DNA from: Locusta migratoria
Taxonomy: Eukaryota; Arthropoda; Insecta; Orthoptera; Acrididae
DNA length: 64,000 nt
NCBI GenBank assembly: GCA_026315105.1
Contig: CM048746.1
Coordinates: forward strand, 639,585,398-639,649,397
Direction: 5' to 3'
Shown here: positions 22,348 to 33,436 of the stretch, one piece after another
Numbering within the stretch: the first letter of the stretch is position 1
How the letters are laid out: each line of letters opens with the position of its first letter
Translations under genes and position numbers: made by a program
The notes under the pieces: model-generated
Told to the model about the DNA's origin: nothing
What the model saw: the letters and a program-made list of their open reading frames with translations, nothing else
The model's database searches: none

Positions 22348-22546
22348 GCCGGCCGCGGTGGCCGAGGAGACTGAGGCGCTTCAGTCACGGTCTGCACGGC
22401 CACTACGGTCGGGGGTTCGAATCCCCCCTCGGGCATGGATATTTGTGCCGTCCTAGTTCGTAAGTAGTTCATAAGTAGTTTGTAAGTTTAGGGACTGATG
22501 ACCCCGTAGTTAAGTCCCATAAGCTTTACAAACATTTGAACATTTT
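22348..22546 (+). mobile_element. tRNA-derived SINE (GGCCGAG family)
   Basis: The plus-strand copy has head GCCGGCCGCGGTGGCCGAGG, B box GGGGGTTCGAATCCCCC, a body with GGACTGATGACCCCGTAGTT and a terminal AACATTTGAACATTTT. The target duplication AGAGTGTTGAA lies at 22337-22347 and 22547-22557. The head resembles a tRNA with a long variable arm (Ser/Leu type). Confidence 0.95.
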
Positions 22547-23324
22547 AGAGTGTTGAAATTTGAGGGCGCTAGCGCCGCGCGCTCTCCTTCGGCGCGCCAT
22601 GTGCACAACTGCTGAGCCTCTAGCCTGCAGCTTCGTAATAAAGCACATGTCCGAGCCAACAGAAAATGACTTTAAAAATAGCAATGTTTATCTGGTACAG
22701 ATGCCAGTTTTCTAACTCGCTTTAAAACATTGGTGGCATACAAGTTCGGATTTAAAAAAAAAAAAAAAAAAAACTGCAGTAAATCTAAAAAAAGACAGTA
22801 AATCTAAAAAAATTAAAAAAATAGACATTAAATCTAGTTCTATGTCTTAAAGTTACAATGGAAGTTCATAATGATGACTGTAGGGTGCTAAGGAAAGAGA
22901 ATGCTAGTGTTTGTGTTAAATTCCCCTTCCAACATGCAATAGAAATGGGAAGACTAAAATTACCAGAAGAATTTTTGACAGGATCCAATAGCAAGCGTCT
23001 AAATGTTACCCAAGGCGCTGCAGCATTTTTCCTCTGAATCCATATTTAATTAGACTTTCTCAACAACAACAAAAATAGCGGAGGGACATTAAAGATGTTT
23101 TCAACGGCACTGTTAAGTTGGAATATGCAGTTCGTATGTGCAGCTTAAGTGCATCTTCTTTCTAGTTGAGTTTAATGCAAGTAAATCAGTGGTGCTATAA
23201 TGTAACTGCTGTTATAACTAGGCACAATCCATGGATGATGATGACGAAAAAAATTGTTCTGATCGCAAATTGCATAAAATGCCAAAACTGGACTCACTAG
23301 TTGCTGGCATGGGGTAGTAACTGT

Positions 23325-23805
23325 TAGATCACGACAGGGAAAAAGTTGCAACTGCTGTCCTATAACCTCAATATACATACAAAGTAACTATATAAGGCTT
23401 TCTATAGTCCATGGTGTGGCTGATACAGCAACCAGTCAAATTTTCATTTCAAGTAAAAACAGTCTTGGTTGCAAAGTGGTTTTATTAATTACCAATGATG
23501 AGTTTCGCCCTCACAGCAGATTATCATCACATTATCTGCATGACAAACGTTACGCAAATTGCTACAGCAGCCCCTGTTTTACTACTTTAAATGTTGTAGT
23601 AATTCTTGTGTAACATTTGCCATGCAGGTAAGATGATGGCCTGCTGTAATTAATTGGTAATTAACAACACCACTTTACAACCAAGGCTGTTTTTACTTGA
23701 AATTACCCTGTAACTGACAGTGTACCATCTGTCACAGTGTATGTATTTTGAGATTATAGTAGGACAGCAGTTACAATTATTTCACTGTCAAGGTTCCTAA
23801 TCACA
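23325..23805. repeat. Large imperfect palindrome
   Basis: The arms 23325 to about 23545 and about 23585-23805 are inverted copies; for example TTTCAAGTAAAAACAGTCTT (23446) mirrors AAGGCTGTTTTTACTTGAAA (23682). GATGAGTTTCGCCC near the left arm recalls Penelope-type termini (GGGCGAAAC on the minus strand) but no complete hammerhead stem II forms. Inverted pairs of such termini are the layout of Penelope-like elements without their coding interior. Confidence 0.7.
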
Positions 23806-23831
23806 TACCGACATTTTATACTGTTCACGAA

Positions 23832-23832
<1 letters not shown>

Positions 23833-23865
<33 letters not shown>
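23833..23865 (+). repeat. Poly(A) run of about 33 bases
   Basis: An uninterrupted A tract immediately follows the palindrome at 23325-23805. It could be a retroposon tail, but no body could be identified. Confidence 0.9.
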
Positions 23866-23868
<3 letters not shown>

Positions 23869-24440
23869 GTAAGGTAAATTGACATGGAATGACAGCAAAG
23901 TAAGAATGAAGTAACCTCGTGTTAGTGGCTCACAAAAAAGCCAATTTCACGTGAATCTTTTAGCAAAGAAGTAACCATTTCATATTATAAGCTAAATAAC
24001 CTATCTACACGTAATTATCTTGACTAGCTAGTTGTTTGCTATATTAAAGTACTGGCATTCTTGCACCAATATGAAGAACAAGATGCAATTAAAGACATTG
24101 CAAAACCGGTTGTGCGAGTCTACAAAAGTTCAGTAAAATTCATCTACAGTGAATTAACGGCCTTTCATTCAACACTTTTGAGATAAACGCGTCTTTATCA
24201 GCCCCCATTAAACACGACGCGCAGCGCACAGCGTTGAAACCTCGGAACCTGCGAGCTGAGAGCGGAACAAGAAACATAAATTATTTCTTGCACGCGCCTG
24301 TGAAAGCGACGTGAGCGAGTTGAGGCTGCCGCGCGGGTGCACTATGGCCACCCCAAAGGGATCACCCACTGGGTTTTCCAACCGCCTCCCTGCCGGCGAG
24401 AAGCAGGAAGCGTCAGCGGCTCACTATGGCCGTACCCTGA

Positions 24441-25114
24441 CGCTGGCTGCAGCGCTGGCTGTTGAACCAATACCATTATGACACAGCACAACGCCCAGGA
24501 AAGTTTTATGTCAGACAACGTCATATCCTAAAGAAATACTAGAATAAGAGCTTATTTTTAACAGGCTGGCACCTGGTTTTGTTTCTCGCTCACCTGGCTG
24601 AACAGTAGAGTAGAGAAGAAGCGCGGATCCCGCTGTGACCTCGCGATACAGGCACGGGTCGCGTGCCGGACGCCCCGCCGCGTCGCCAGCGGTTCATTCC
24701 GTAATTAGCGCTGTTTGGCGGAGCGGCGGCAGGAAACGTTCCAGCCAGCTACGCGGGCGGAGCCGACTTTTGACACCTGCTAATTAATTAGGCGTTTAAT
24801 TAACTAACGCGCAGCGTCCTTTGAGGGTCGCCGCCCAACGCCCACCGCGGTGGCTGGTGGTCCCCAGGCACACCACACCAAACCATGCCACATCCACGGC
24901 AGTGCTTCAGGAGCTGTGGCGCAGGTGAGGTGTTGTGCCGTCAACTACCAGCTACCGACACCTGTGGACACAGGTGCACCGCTTTACACTGTGTCCGGAG
25001 AGCAACGGGCTCAACACGGTGTGTGCTTCGCATAACACGTCGCAGGGACACTTTTACATGGGTACTGTAATAAGCGAGGACCTCACGCAGGCTGGGGAAA
25101 CTCGTGTCATACGA
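24441..25114. other. GC- and CpG-rich block without recognisable gene
   Basis: About 24600-25060 is markedly richer in GC and CpG than its surroundings and includes a TAATTAATTAGG palindromic AT patch at 24780-24800. Open frames at 24850-25126 on both strands overlap without a clear winner. It could be a CpG-island-like regulatory region or part of a GC-rich repeat; nothing decides between them. Confidence 0.35.
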
Positions 25115-26832
25115 CGAGTCCACTAAAACCAGGATGTTTTAAAAAGTTGTCAAACGGTTAAGAGAAACAGCTGTGTCAATATCAAGATTTTAAATGGAAA
25201 ACCAGTTCACAGTAAAGAAGGTAAAGCTGAATCTTGGAAAGAGTATATAGAGGCGCTCTGCAAAGCAAATGAAATTAGAGACAGTATTGTAGGAAGTAGA
25301 TAAAGATGAAATAGGGGATACTACACTGAGAGGTGAATTTGACAGAGCACTGAAAGAGCTAAGCAGAAACAAGGCCCCTGGAGTCGATGACATTACCTCT
25401 CAGCCACTGAGGTCTCTGGGAGAACCAGCCATGACAAAACTGTTTTACTTGGGGTGTAAGATGTATGAGACAAGCGAAGTACCCTCAGACTTTAAGAAAA
25501 ATGTAATAAACCCCCTTCCAAGGAAAGCAGGCGCAGACAGGTGTGCAAACTACAGAACCATCAGTTTAATGAGTCATGGTTGCAAAATATTAACAAGAAT
25601 TATTTACAGAAGGATGGAAACGCTGGTATAAGCGGACTTTGAGGAAGATGAGTTTGGGTTCAGAAGAAATGTAAGAACACGGAAGGCAATACTCACTTTA
25701 CAGCTTATCCTAGAAGATAGATTAAGTAAAGGCAAACCTATATTACTAGCTTTTGTAGATTTGGGAAAGGCTTTTGACAATGTTGATTGGAATAAACTCT
25801 TTCAAGTTCTGAAGCAAGCAGAAGTAAAATATAGGGAGCGTAAAGTTATTTACAACTTGTACAGAAACCGGACAGCGGTTGTTAGAGTTGAAGGGCATGA
25901 AAGGGATGCAGTGGTTGGGAAGGGAGTAAGACAGGGTTGTAGCCTTTCTCCAATGTTATTTAATTTGTACATTGAGCAAGCTATAAAGGAAAGCAAGGAG
26001 ACATTTAGAGAAGGAATTATAGTTCAGGGGGAAGAATTAAAAACATTACGTATTGCCGACGACATAGTAATTCTGTCAGAGACAGCAAAGGACCTGGAAG
26101 AGCTGTTGAACGGAATGGACAGTGCGCTGAAAGGTGCATATAAGATGAACATTAACAAGAGTAAAACAAGGGTGATGGAGTGCAGTCTAAGAAAATCACG
26201 CGATGCTGAAGGAATTAGATTAGGTAACGAAACAACAAAGGAAATAGATGATTTTTGTTATTTGGGCAGTAAAATAACAAATGATGGTCCCAGTACAGAG
26301 GATATAAAATGCAGCATGGCAATGGGAAGAAAAACGATCTTGAACAAGAGAAATTTGTTAACATCGAATATTGATTTAAGCCTAAGGAAGTCCTTTCTGA
26401 AGGCGTTTGTGTGGAGTGTTGCGTTGTATGGGAGTGAAACATGGACGGTAAAAAGTGCGGACAGGAAGAGGATAGACGCTTTTAACTATGGTGCTACAGA
26501 AGTATTCTGAAGATTAGGTGGGTGGATCGCGTAACTAATGAGGAGGTACTACACATAATTGGCGACGAAAGGAATTTCTGGCATACCTTGACTAAAAGAA
26601 GATATCGATTGGTAGGACACATTCTTAGACATCAAGGAATCGTGAATTTAACATTGGAGGGAAGTGTGTGGAGTAAAAACCGCAGAGGAAGACCAAGAGA
26701 TGGATACAGTTATTACATTCAGACATATGTAGGCTGCCGTTCTTGTGTTCAAGAGGATTGCTCAGGATAGGGTATTGTGGAGAGCTGCATCAGACCAGTC
26801 TCCGGACTGAAGACCACAACAACAACAACAAG
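25115..26832 (+). mobile_element. LINE fragment, copy A, reverse transcriptase to (CAA)n tail
   Basis: A 5'-truncated non-LTR retrotransposon. Three frames together encode a reverse transcriptase: RALKELSRNKAPGVDDI, NYRTISLMSHGCKIL, DEFGFRRN, LLAFVDLGKAFDNVDW, VRQGCSLSPMLFNLYIEQAI and RIADDIVIL. The C-terminal region has ILRHQGIVNLTLEGSV and NRRGRPR. The 249-codon frame 25761-26510 is the longest intact piece. The palm motif still contains the DD pair, but stops at 25629 and 26510 and frameshifts break it. The 3' end GAAGACCACAACAACAACAAC is the family terminus, also seen inverted at 33437. The layout suits RTE-like or related endonuclease-bearing LINEs; the clade was not established. Confidence 0.85.
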
Positions 26833-28475
26833 GAGTCCACTAAAACCAGCATTTTAGAAAAATATGTCAAATGTTTGAGAGAAAAAGCTGCGTCAATATC
26901 AAGATGTCAGATGGATAGCCAGTTCTCAGCAAAGAAGGTAAGGCTGAAAGTTGGAAAGAGTATATAGAGGCTCTCAACAAAGCAAATGAAGATAGATACA
27001 GTTTTGTAGGAAGGAAAGTATATGAAGATGAAATATGGGATACTACACTGAGAGGTGAATTTGACAGAGCACTGAAAGAGCTAAGTAGTAGCAAGGGCCG
27101 TGGAGTAGACCACATTCTCGTACAGCTACTGTAGTCGCTGGAAGAACAAGCTATGTTAAACTATTTCATCTTGTGTGTAAGATGTATGAGACAGGGGGAA
27201 TGCCATTAGACTGTAAGAAAAATGTGATAATCCCCATTTCAAAGAAAGCAGGCGTAGGCAGGTGTGAAAATTAATACGAATGATTTGATAGAAGGTTGCA
27301 AAAGCTGGTAGGAGCTGACCTCAAGGAAGATCAGTTTGGGTTCGCGAAAATGTAGGAACACGGGAGTCAAAGCATTATTACTTAGCTGATAGATTAAAGA
27401 AAAGCAAACCTACATTTCTAGCATTTGTAGATTTGGAGTAACCTTTCGACAGTATCGACTGGAATAAACTCTTTCAAATTCTAAAGACAGTAGAGGTAAA
27501 ATATAGGGAACGGAAGCTTATTTACAACTTCTGTAAAAACCAGCAGTGCAGTAGTTTCAAGAATCGAAGGACATGAAATGGAAGCCCTGTTTGGAAAGAG
27601 TGTATAACGGGGTCGTAGCCTTTCTCCAATGTCACTCAACTTGTACATTGTGCAAGCACTCATGGGAAGCGAGGAGACATTTGAAGAAGGAGTTAAAGTT
27701 CAGGGTGAAGAAGTAAAAACATTGCATTTTGCCGATGACACTAATTCTGTCAGACTGGAAACGACGTAGAAGAGCAATAGAACGGAATGGACAGTGTGTT
27801 CAGCGTGTAAGATGACCATTAACGAGAACAAAACAAGGATAATGGAATGGGGTCCAAGACAATCAGGCGATGCCAAACGATTTAGATGAGGTAACAAAAT
27901 AATACAGTAGCTATATGAGTTTGGTTACTTGAGCAGTAGAAAACAGATAATATGATGGTCGCAGCAAAGAGGATATAAAATGCAGTTTGGCAATAGGAAG
28001 AAAAGCGTTTTTGGAAAATAGAAATTTGTTACCATTAAATGTAAATAAAGTCATTTGTGTCGAGTGTTGCCTAGCACAAGAGTGAAACGTGGAGGATAAA
28101 TTCTTCAGACAAGATGAGGATAGAGGCTTTCGAAATATGGTGCTTCAGGATGAGGGTAAAGGTTAGGCAATTACATCGCGTGTCTAATGGGAAGATGCTG
28201 AATAGAATTGGGGACAAAAGTGATTTTTGCAATACGTTGACTAATAAACGGGATCGATTGGTAGGATACATTATTAGACACCAAAAGCCGTAAATTTATC
28301 GTTGGAGGGAAGAGTGTGGGGTAAAAAGCGTAAAGGGAGGCCATGCGACCGAGACGATTACAGTAAACAGACTCAAATGGATGCTGGTTGCGGTTCTGAT
28401 GAGATGAAGAGGGTTGCTCAGGATAGAATGGGGCGTAGAGCTGCATCAAACCAGTCTCTGAAAGAAGACCCCATC
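26833..28475 (+). mobile_element. LINE fragment, copy B, tandem with copy A
   Basis: A more degraded copy of the same LINE begins directly after the (CAA)n of copy A with the same 5' boundary (GAGTCCACTAAAACCAG, seen at 25115 and 26831). It retains recognisable reverse transcriptase pieces, such as the region near 27600 parallel to the RQGCSLSPM motif of copy A. It ends in the GAGCTGCATCAAACCAGTCT block at 28438-28457 without a clean (CAA)n tail. Many stops are present. The shared boundary suggests duplication, not independent insertion. Confidence 0.8.
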
Positions 28476-29285
28476 GATATCAATTTATCTTACAAATCAA
28501 CCTTATACTTACAAAATACTTTTCATTACGACTAATAAATTTGTTTTATGTCCTTGTACATCATTAAAGTTGGGGTTGTGAACCTAATATATCGGCATGG
28601 GAATCTGCATTAGCAGAGAAGCCAAGAACGTTAGTTTCAAACTGCCTTTTGTTATTATTACTAGCTTAAACCCGCGGCTCCGCTCGCGTGTTGGTTGATT
28701 ATAATAGATAATGCGTGAAACGTCCAATCGATTGTTTAAAGAGATGTATTAAAAGAAATTTCTGATTTATTTAATCTTATATTTCCTTATTCTTATGCTT
28801 ATCCTTACAGAGAAAGAGCTGAAGACATTGTAGCACGCATAGACCAAAGATATGGTCTGTGGCATCACGTTTCGCTGTATGTAACCTCCTTGCTATAGAG
28901 TCGCAAACGACATCGCTGGCATTCAGTCCGATTTTATGTATAATTTGATATTTTTTAATCACCGTATCTTCCACCCCCTCATAGCCATCGGCATGGAACT
29001 GCTATGGTTTACAACGGGAGACTTCGGACAACAATTACAACAGACCATTCGGTTGCGGTCTGTAGATTTCGCTGCAGAGCGAAATATTAACACAAACACA
29101 TACACACACATAGAATTTTATATACACCGATAACTTTCTATCACAATATACTCCACTCTTTTATCATTATCAGCCCTCAAGCAACAATGCGAACAATAAA
29201 ACCATTTTCAAAGAGTAATTATAATTTTCAAAGAGTAATTATTGTTCCGCATTTCGCGTAATATTCTTCAAATTAGTAAATATCT
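28476..29285. other. No recognisable gene; degraded repeat
   Basis: Contains ACCCGCGGCTCCGCTCGCGT near 28671-28690, a GC-rich terminus-like motif that I have seen in many insect repeats. No coding content is recognised. Confidence 0.4.
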
Positions 29286-29408
29286 ATCAGATAGCTATAA
29301 AACCGTGCCTAAAACCTTCCTCAGGTATAAATTAGTAACTGTACAAATATTTAAGTCTCTGCGTCTTGTCGTTTGGACGTGATAAGCGTACACCGAACAG
29401 ACATTCAC

Positions 29409-29477
<69 letters not shown>

Positions 29478-29603
29478 ATCGCCATAAAACCGCGCCTAAA
29501 GCCTTTCCCGGGTAGACATTAGTAACTGTACAAATTTTTAGCTCTTTATGTCTTATGGATCAGACGTGATAAACGTACACCGAGCAGACATTCACATTTA
29601 TAG
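29286..29603 (+). repeat. Duplicated 120-bp segment flanking an (AT)n microsatellite
   Basis: The segment with ATAAAACCGTGCCTAAA (about 29286-29411) is repeated with divergence after the (AT)n at about 29477-29603 (ATAAAACCGCGCCTAAA). Both copies end CAGACATTCACATT. The AT tract spans about 29412-29474. Expansion of the AT tract between the halves, or tandem duplication, explains it. Confidence 0.85.
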
Positions 29604-30085
29604 ATGTAGATTATTATTATTATTTTGGCTATTCTCTGTTTTCATTATCAAGTCTGTTTTTTTTTTAATATCACATGTAATAGTTAACAGACTTGATGGT
29701 AACATAGCATTGTCGAAGGCGATCAATAAAGAAATTATGAAACTAGCGGTCTTGGTCATCTGCTTATGCAGATTCCCGTTACAAAATTTGTGATTATGAT
29801 GATAATGATAAATTTTCCGATTGGCAGTGTCATAAATTCTTTATTCTTTATTGATATAATTAACCCATTACCTGTGACTAAATGGGTCCTATTTTGACAC
29901 AATTCTATTCAACTTTGTTTTATTTAAACTCTATTATACAGTTATTACTGACTTTTACTAAGTTTGGTTAGCTTTGTTTTTATTGGTTTCGTGGTTTTGT
30001 GTTTGTTGTGGTGATGCTGGGGTTCTTTTGCGTGGAAGTTCTCTATTTGTTTGATGTTGCGTGCGTGTTGTTGTTTCTTTGTTTA

Positions 30086-30132
<47 letters not shown>

Positions 30133-30257
30133 GTCTTTGGATGTGTATGCATGTCCCCCATCTGCAGAGTAATTAAAAATATCGTTTATCAATTTCGTTC
30201 AGTGATGGAACATCATCAGAGCAGTTTCGAGTCTTGAGAACTCACTTACAGCCGTGC
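29604..30257. other. No recognisable gene; (GT)n microsatellite
   Basis: An uninterrupted GT tract lies at about 30090-30128. No gene is recognised. Confidence 0.5.
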
Positions 30258-30415
30258 GAGAAAGGCCGTATGCTCTAAGGTGGCTTGCTGGGAGTGCGCT
30301 TGTGTTGCCCGTCGGAGGTTCGAGATCTCCTTTGGGTATGAGCGTGTATGTTGTATTTAGCATAAGTTAAATCAGTTTGTGACTCTAGGAACTGTTGAGC
30401 ACAGCAGTTTACTCA
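30258..30415 (+). repeat. Degenerate tRNA-derived SINE
   Basis: GCCCGTCGGAGGTTCGAGATCT near 30309-30330 resembles GGCCGTCGGAGGTTCGAGTC of the SINE at 32462-32697. The downstream body, with GCATAAGTTAAATCAGTTTG and a GGAACTGTTGAGCACAGCAGTT block, parallels that family's GGACTGATGACC..GCAGTTT tail. No target duplication was found. Confidence 0.55.
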
Positions 30416-30484
30416 GGGCGACGCACCGTGCGTTTACTGTAACAGTGAAAAAGTCATTCCAGTTGCCGTCTAATTTGGTGTGTT

Positions 30485-30960
30485 TTAACGCCGGTCCGCC
30501 AGTACACTTGCTGACCTGGGTAGCATAAACTGTGTGAAGTTATCAATCATCTCTTCAGGGATATTTAGCCATTTTTCCACGAGTGCAATATCGAACTCTA
30601 TGATCGTTATCAGGGGTGTTGGTCTGCCTGCAATGCGTCTGCCAAGTGCATCCCGGACATCCTCAAAATGGGTAGTAAACAAGCTCTCCATTCGAATCGT
30701 TAAATTCCCTCAACTTCAAACACGTTGTCCACCAGAGCGTTTTCGTCCACCAGAAGGACCCATCTGCTAAGGCAGCTGCGTAGGTCACAACAAAAATCGA
30801 AGGGTCTCGTCTCTATACCTCTAAGCAGTGAAAGTGCCGTGCTGAACAGCATAGAGTTCTGTATGTAAGTCAATACTGACTCCTGCCCACACCATTGGTC
30901 CAGCACCATGATATGGCGACGTTTCCTGCACATAAGCAAAGTTCCACGTTTGAGCCATGT
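30485..30960 (-). pseudogene. Tc1-like transposase C-terminal fragment
   Basis: Two minus-strand frames (30700-30939 and 30485-30691) join in order. MVLDQWCGQESVLTYIQNSM is followed by a degraded DN..H block (VDENALVDNVFEVEGI), then HFEDVRDALGRRIAGRP and EKWLNIPEEMIDNFTQFM. This matches the end of Tc1 transposases, where SPDLNPIEHVWDxLGRR and WxxIPxExIxNLIxSM occur. The SPDLNPIEH block and its catalytic aspartate are missing. Remaining parts of the element were not found. Confidence 0.72.
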
Positions 30961-31189
30961 GTGCTCGATTTTGTGGTTTTATTTACGATTGAGGAATTGT
31001 ATATATCTTAAAGCTCTCTTGGTGTGAGTTTGAACCATTTCGGCTCGGTCTAGAGCCTAACTTAGTCTCCAATACAAAAATCGAATAGAGTTATAACCCT
31101 GCGTTAGTTTCGAGGCAAATAGGTTGGGCCGTGGTGGCTGCTGCTTCCGATCCAGCGCGTCCTTTCACTAGCCCTAGCCTTTCAGCCCT

Positions 31190-32152
31190 GCTGAATGTAC
31201 ATTAACTACCGACATGGAAATTCTGGACACATAGTTCAGGAAATGGTGCCTCCTCCTAAACCTCCAGAAAACTGTCACTTCAGCATTTCACCTACGAAAT
31301 CGGCACTCTAACTATAAACCAGAAGTAAAACTCAGGTGACAAACCTTGCAGTGCTGCAGCACACCGAAGTACCTTGGAGTAACAATCGACAGTTCCCTAA
31401 CTTTCCGTCAACACCTCTCCAACGTGGCTGCTAAAGTGAAGACCCGTAATAATATTATCCACAAGCTTGCTGGTACGTTCTGGGCTTCCAGTGCTCAAAC
31501 CGTACGATCAACTGCTTTGGCATTGTCATACTCTGCGTATTGTTGTCCAACTTGAACAGTGGTCACTCTAAGAAAATAGATGTGCAACTCAACCAGGAAA
31601 TGCTACTTATCACGATTTGCATACACAGTACTCAAATTGCTTGGCTACCAGCCTTAAGTAACATCCAACCTTCAGCTCTACGTAGATCAGATGCTCTCCT
31701 GAAGATCTGGAGGAACATTTAGAAGAACCCCCAGCTACCCAGACACATTGATAGATCAACAGCAGAACACCAGCGTTTGAAGTCAAGTAAACCGTCTTGG
31801 AAAACTGCACATCATCTAGATGTCACCAACTTTGACATCAATGAAGCAAGAATCGTCAGTGGTCAACAGTCATCTGGTTGAAAACCTTTAAATGCCAGTT
31901 ACATGTTTCACACTCCCCAGACGCCAGTGGAGAATCACAAATCGCATCCGAACAGGACAAGGCAACTGCGGATATCTACAGCACAAATGGGGCTGGGTAA
32001 CATCTCCCGATTGTGATTGTGGAGCTGCCTTACAAACAAACCATACTGTAGGTGAATGCCCGAAACGAGCCTTTGGGGGGTCAATAAATGACATCCACCA
32101 TGCATTACCTGAAGGGCCCAACTGGATCACCTGTTTGGACTTAGAATTCTAA
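31190..32152 (+). pseudogene. Jockey-like LINE reverse transcriptase, C-terminal part
   Basis: Successive frames encode PKYLGVTIDSSLTFRQHL, then KVKTRNNIIHKLAGTFWAS and ALALSYSAYCCPT, then RRQWRITNRIRTGQGNCGYL, KWGWVTSPDCDCGAALQTNH and ECPKRAFGGSINDIHHAL. This order, ending in the CDCG..H..C zinc-like region, is that of the carboxyl end of ORF2 in jockey-related non-LTR retrotransposons. Several stops and a frameshift interrupt it; the last 86-codon frame (31892-32152) is intact. The palm with the catalytic DD lies upstream and is missing. About 300 bp of AT-rich sequence after it may be the 3' UTR. Confidence 0.8.
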
Positions 32153-32461
32153 GAACTAGTGTAATGTGTACATAATTTAATATAACACTGTACATCTGAT
32201 CCTGTACAAATATTGTCCTTGTCATACATATCTTACAATGTCTACAGTTATAATTACGTACTTCAACCAAGCTCTGTATCATCATCATTCGATAAATAAT
32301 AATTCTGTACTATGTTGAAGTATTGCTTGCGCTGGGTAGTCTACCTTGGTTTTTTTGTTCATGAAACTTTTTTTATAATAGCTCTTCCTCCTTCTTTGTT
32401 CTCATTATGGTCCTACATGTACCTTGCACTTCTTTTAGTCGCATTCCTTGATGAGCTCGTA

Positions 32462-32551
32462 TGGCCGCGGTGGAGTAGCCGAGCGATCTAAGGCGCCTCG
32501 CGGTGGAGCGCGCGGTTGCTGGCCGTCGGAGGTTCGAGTCCTCCCTGAGGC

Positions 32552-32587
<36 letters not shown>

Positions 32588-32697
32588 ATGTGTGTTGTCC
32601 TGTAGTTAGTTTACCATAGTTTAAGAAGTTTGTAAGCTACGGACTGATGACCACGCAGTTTGGTCCGATAGATTAACAAACATTTAAACATATTTTA
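32462..32697 (+). mobile_element. tRNA-derived SINE containing a (GT)n tract
   Basis: Head GGCCGCGGTGGAGTAGCCGA, B box GGAGGTTCGAGTCCTCC, then (GT)n at about 32552-32586 and a body with GGACTGATGACCACGCAGTT. The target duplication AGCTCGTA lies at 32454-32461 and 32698-32705. It differs in the head from the GGCCGAG family but shares its tail, so it is a sister subfamily. Confidence 0.88.
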
Positions 32698-32705
32698 AGC
32701 TCGTA

Positions 32706-33436
32706 GTATGTAGATCGTACAACGATCTACTTTACAGCACATACTGTAGTTACCGTTGTATGTAAATTCTTATGGCTTCTTAGGGTCGATTGTAGTTTCG
32801 CCTGCTGACTCCGATGGCGTTATTGTTCTGGATGCTCAGCTGTTAACGCGTGCACTCCGATATGGTCCCGCATCAGTCGGTGCCAGGAGTCAGTCAGACA
32901 TTCAGTCAGTCAGTCAGTCGTGGGGAGTGGAGAAACGTGTCAGAAATGTCTGAGGGCTGACTCGTGCTGCGCGGCCGGAACGCCGGCGGTGTTTGTGGCA
33001 GCGCCTAGCGTCCGCAGGAAGAGGCAGTTGATAGCTATCGTATCCTGCAGTAACAAGCAGCAAGTCTGATGTGGTGAGCCGATCGAGGTAGTGTGGTCAG
33101 GGGGTTGGGCTTGTTTGGTTGTAACGAATTTGTGTGTTGTTTGATTTCCTCATGCACTAAGAGTTCGCTCCTAACGAAGGGACGGCGGAGAGGGGTGAAG
33201 CCTTTGGTATGCTTGTGCTGTTCGAGGTAACTGTGATCGTTCATGGTCCCAACTATCGTTGTAAATGGTAAGTGTGGGTGGTTTAATCGTCGGTTGGTAG
33301 CTGTAATGAGGACAAATGTAGTTCCAGCTATCGATGAGTGTATGCTTGGGTAGCAGACACCCTGCATTCATGGCGTGCAGCTTAAGGTTTAGAGACAATA
33401 ACCTCACTAAGAATAGTTGGCTACTGTCTCTCACTT
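32706..33436. other. No recognisable gene
   Basis: A locally GC-rich stretch lies at 32960-33020. Open frames near 33035-33434 on the minus strand show no known domain. Confidence 0.45.

Larger units (their letters stand above)
21712..24440. mobile_element. Possible DNA transposon with about 24-bp inverted ends
   Basis: AGGGTACGGCCATAGTGAACGGC near 21716-21738 recurs inverted as GCGGCTCACTATGGCCGTACCCT near 24416-24438, with about two mismatches. A related GCACTATGGCCACCCC occurs at 24339. No target duplication or transposase was identified. The segment contains a SINE, a poly(A) run and a 480-bp palindrome, so it could equally be a fortuitous pairing of GC-rich repeats. Confidence 0.35.
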
